Shown piece by piece: positions 62,119 through 64,000 of a stretch of 64,000 nt of DNA (within the stretch, counting starts at the first letter, position 1; each line of letters opens with the position of its first letter). Position numbers and translations under genes: made by a program. This stretch comes from Metabacillus halosaccharovorans (GTDB lineage Bacteria; Bacillota; Bacilli; Bacillales; Bacillaceae), in contig NZ_KV917372.1 in assembly GCF_002019635.1 (NCBI RefSeq), positions 1,426,001 through 1,490,000 of the forward strand, given 5' to 3'. The notes under the pieces were generated by a model. It made no database searches. It was not told where the DNA came from and saw nothing but the letters and a program-made list of their open reading frames with translations.

Positions 62119-63402
62119 CTATTCTTTATTCACCTTGTTATATTCTTCCCAAGCACGATCAAGTCCTGAGATGACATCCTCTTGTGACGCATCATCAGCA
62201 TAATAGCTTTGGAATAACTTTTCAGATGCCGATTTTACTGCAGACGGAATCGTTGGATCTTGATATACTTTTCCTTCTTCCACATATTTAGAAGAATCTT
62301 CTAACCAAGGATAGGTTTCAAAGGTATGAACAGTAGCAAGTGGATTAAATCCTAGGCTTTCATAGAAAGCACTGGAATCCTGTTCATCAAGAATATAGTT
62401 TATGAAATCTATTGCTACATCCTTCACTTTACTTTCTTTAGATACAGCTAATGATGTTGATGCACCTAAGTTGATAAGTGTTGCATTTTCATCATCATTA
62501 ATCGGAAGTGGTGCAACACCAAAGTTAAAGTTTTCGTTCGTTGCTAACATTGACTCAGCCATCCATGGTCCTTGTACCCACATAGCAGCTTGACCGCTGG
62601 CAAAAGCAGCTGCTCCTTGGTCTTGTCCTACTTCAAATGGTCGATCGGTTCCATGTGCATGAACAAGATCCATAATGTCAAACATGCCCTTTAAATCTGC
62701 AAAAGATCCTTCTCCGGCATTCATTGATTCTAAAAAGCCCTTATTGCTTGTACTTTCAAGGGCACCTACTGTTAATGGCAGGAATAATTGTGGAATATAT
62801 GAATCTTTATATGCTCTAATAAACGGTGTGATCTCTTTGTCTTCAAGCTCTTTTATAACCGCTTTCATTTCTGTTAACGTTTTAGGTACTTCCAATCCAT
62901 TTTCTTCAAAGATGTCTTTGTTGTATACAAAGCCCCATTGAAGTGTTTCTAGAGGTACAGCTAATACTCGATCTTCTCTGGAAACCATCGGTTTTACAGT
63001 ATCATATAATTTCTCTACAAAAGGCTCTCCGGAAAGATCTTCTAAGTAACCAGCTTTGTCATAAACCGGGATATCATTAATAGCATGAATTCCGAAAACA
63101 TCTGGACTATCTCCTGAAGCAAGTCTAGTTTTTAATAATTGATCCGCTTCATTTACACTTGGAAGCTCTAACTTAACTGTTACATCTCGCCCTTTTTCTT
63201 CTTTTTGCTTCGCTACGAATTGATCGATATATGTTTCATATTGCTCTTTAAATCTCGGCTGTCCAATAAATACTTTTAGTTCAACTTTTTCTGAACTTCC
63301 TCCTTCACCATCTCCGGAGGAACTTCTTCCACCAGCATTACAGCCAGCTAGAATTCCTAAAAATAAAACTGTTGCGATTATAATTGTAAGCGCTCTTTTC
63401 AT
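62119..63402 (-). CDS. sugar ABC transporter solute-binding lipoprotein
   Basis: 427 residues from the ATG at 63402 (MKRALTIIIATVLFLGILAGC), behind AAAGGGGAGTTGAAA. Lipobox LAGC with Cys21 and a Ser/Gly linker. Family 1 binding fold (LLKTRLASGDSPDVFGIHA, GFVYNKDIFEENGL, AAMWVQGPWMAESML). First gene of the importer-GH42-GH30 unit. Its mature sequence differs from the other two binding proteins here, implying a different sugar. cre-like site at 63462-63477. Confidence 0.9.
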   Translation of the reverse strand: MKRALTIIIATVLFLGILAGCNAGGRSSSGDGEGGSSEKVELKVFIGQPRFKEQYETYIDQFVAKQKEEKGRDVTVKLELPSVNEADQLLKTRLASGDSPDVFGIHAINDIPVYDKAGYLEDLSGEPFVEKLYDTVKPMVSREDRVLAVPLETLQWGFVYNKDIFEENGLEVPKTLTEMKAVIKELEDKEITPFIRAYKDSYIPQLFLPLTVGALESTSNKGFLESMNAGEGSFADLKGMFDIMDLVHAHGTDRPFEVGQDQGAAAFASGQAAMWVQGPWMAESMLATNENFNFGVAPLPINDDENATLINLGASTSLAVSKESKVKDVAIDFINYILDEQDSSAFYESLGFNPLATVHTFETYPWLEDSSKYVEEGKVYQDPTIPSAVKSASEKLFQSYYADDASQEDVISGLDRAWEEYNKVNKE

Positions 63403-63461
63403 TTTCAACTCCCCTTTCATGCTTCTATCATAATCTCTTTTTCTTCTATAAAAAATTGAAA

Positions 63462-63477
63462 ATATTAACGCTTACAT
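63462..63477. promoter_or_regulatory. cre-like site before the GH42/GH30 operon
   Basis: Minus strand ATGTAAGCGTTAATAT, 15 of 16 to WTGNAARCGNWWWCAW, about 60 bases before the binding-protein start codon. Confidence 0.6.
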
Positions 63478-63487
63478 TTGGACTATT

Positions 63488-64000
63488 TTAAGTTTTCCGA
63501 ATTGTTCCCGGAGAACATCCATAAAACTTTTTAAACACTCGATAAAAATAAGATACATCCTCATACCCTACCATTTCCGCAATTGTTTTATATTGAAGTG
63601 TTGTAGTTATAACTAGCTCTTTTGCTTTTTCCATACGGGAGGCAATAATATATTCTGTCACATTACATCCATATTTCTTTTTGAAAGACGTTGTTAGATA
63701 CTCTTTGCTTACATAGAATTTCCTGGCAATTACTTCTAGTGAAATATGCTGTGATGAAGAATATTCGTCAAGATACTGTTTAATTTCTTCCAAGTTAATT
63801 TTCGTCTTTTGTTTTCTTATCTCGTCTACTCTACTTATGATTTTTTCGCCTATGCTCATTTGTCTCATTAATTCATTATCCAATGATTGATTGTCACAAT
63901 ACTTTATATCATTCCAGTGTAATCCGATATCTTCAAGGCTTACCTTATGCTCCTTCAATGCTTCTTCAAGTGACACTAGAAACACCTGATGAAGATACAC
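63488..64000 (-). CDS. AraC-type response regulator, C-terminal part (YesN-like), partial
   Basis: The last 170 residues of a gene whose 5' part is beyond the right edge. The AraC double helix-turn-helix is clear (QHISLEVIARKFYVSKEYLTTSFKKKYGCNVTEYIIASRMEKAKELVITTTLQYKTIAEMVGYEDVSYFYRVFKKFYGCSPGTIRKT). The upstream piece resembles the linker of the YesN-like protein at 42898-44481, so a receiver domain probably precedes it. It would control the importer-GH42-GH30 operon. The reading is open at 64000. Confidence 0.75.
   Translation of the reverse strand: MYLHQVFLVSLEEALKEHKVSLEDIGLHWNDIKYCDNQSLDNELMRQMSIGEKIISRVDEIRKQKTKINLEEIKQYLDEYSSSQHISLEVIARKFYVSKEYLTTSFKKKYGCNVTEYIIASRMEKAKELVITTTLQYKTIAEMVGYEDVSYFYRVFKKFYGCSPGTIRKT

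Overview
The window reads as low-GC Bacillaceae chromosome, close to Bacillus/Metabacillus. The gene content (guaC, proBA under a T-box, ytbDE-ytcD, ywrABCD, the puc purine-catabolism genes, araR, yesMN-type systems), strong Shine-Dalgarno sites, a DUF3231 protein, and CcpA, TnrA and PurR type operators all fit. I see no tRNA, rRNA, CRISPR, complete insertion sequence or prophage. Most genes are on the minus strand.

Layout. 1-1861: a three-gene yjfM-yjfC-yjfL type envelope operon, cut by the left edge. 1981-2421: an orphan acidic protein. 2487-5961: 5-oxoprolinase operon pxpB-pxpC-pxpA plus an auxin-carrier-family transporter. 6227-7474: guaC with PurBoxes, and a ywbE-like gene. 7525-10172: an orphan membrane histidine kinase overlapping a ketosynthase-like protein that keeps the active-site Cys but has lost both catalytic His residues. 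10350-10670: a type I toxin-antitoxin locus of the Fst/TxpA holin-like kind, with a 34-residue toxin. 10738-14120: membrane protein, then proBA under a proline T-box. 14156-20634: MATE pump, TetR plus MBL hydrolase, LacI regulator, DUF3231 protein, DDAH-type hydrolase. 20684-23327: ytbD-ytbE with divergent ytcD. 23359-27045: ywrA/B chromate-transporter halves, ywrC, ywrD.

27098-41628 is a purine/ureide catabolic cluster. Urate enters by an NCS2 permease and is converted by PucL and PucM to allantoin. Allantoinase, allantoate amidohydrolase (PucF) and ureidoglycine-glyoxylate aminotransferase (PucG) continue the route. PucI imports allantoin. PucR regulates, and TnrA-like and PucR-like boxes precede pucI, pucF/pucR and the urate permease gene. 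An amidase, an FAH-family protein and the adjacent YwrD-like Ntn hydrolase could complete an oxalurate-oxamate-oxalate branch.

41913-64000 holds a VOC protein, a CstR-like regulator and three carbohydrate ABC importers that all lack an ATPase gene. The first (46365-49515) is followed by its own YesM/YesN pair. The second (50855-54778) looks like AraNPQ with AraR beside it. The third (60221-63402) is co-oriented with cytoplasmic GH42 and GH30 glycosidases and follows a cut-off YesN gene. CcpA cre-like sites precede two of the three transport operons and the solute-binding gene of the other.

Unexplained non-coding structure is abundant: three full copies (and one decayed copy) of a ~160-bp element with compensating hairpin arms, three arrays with an exact 20-bp period placed right after stop codons, and a triple ~52-bp repeat near 49.7 kb.
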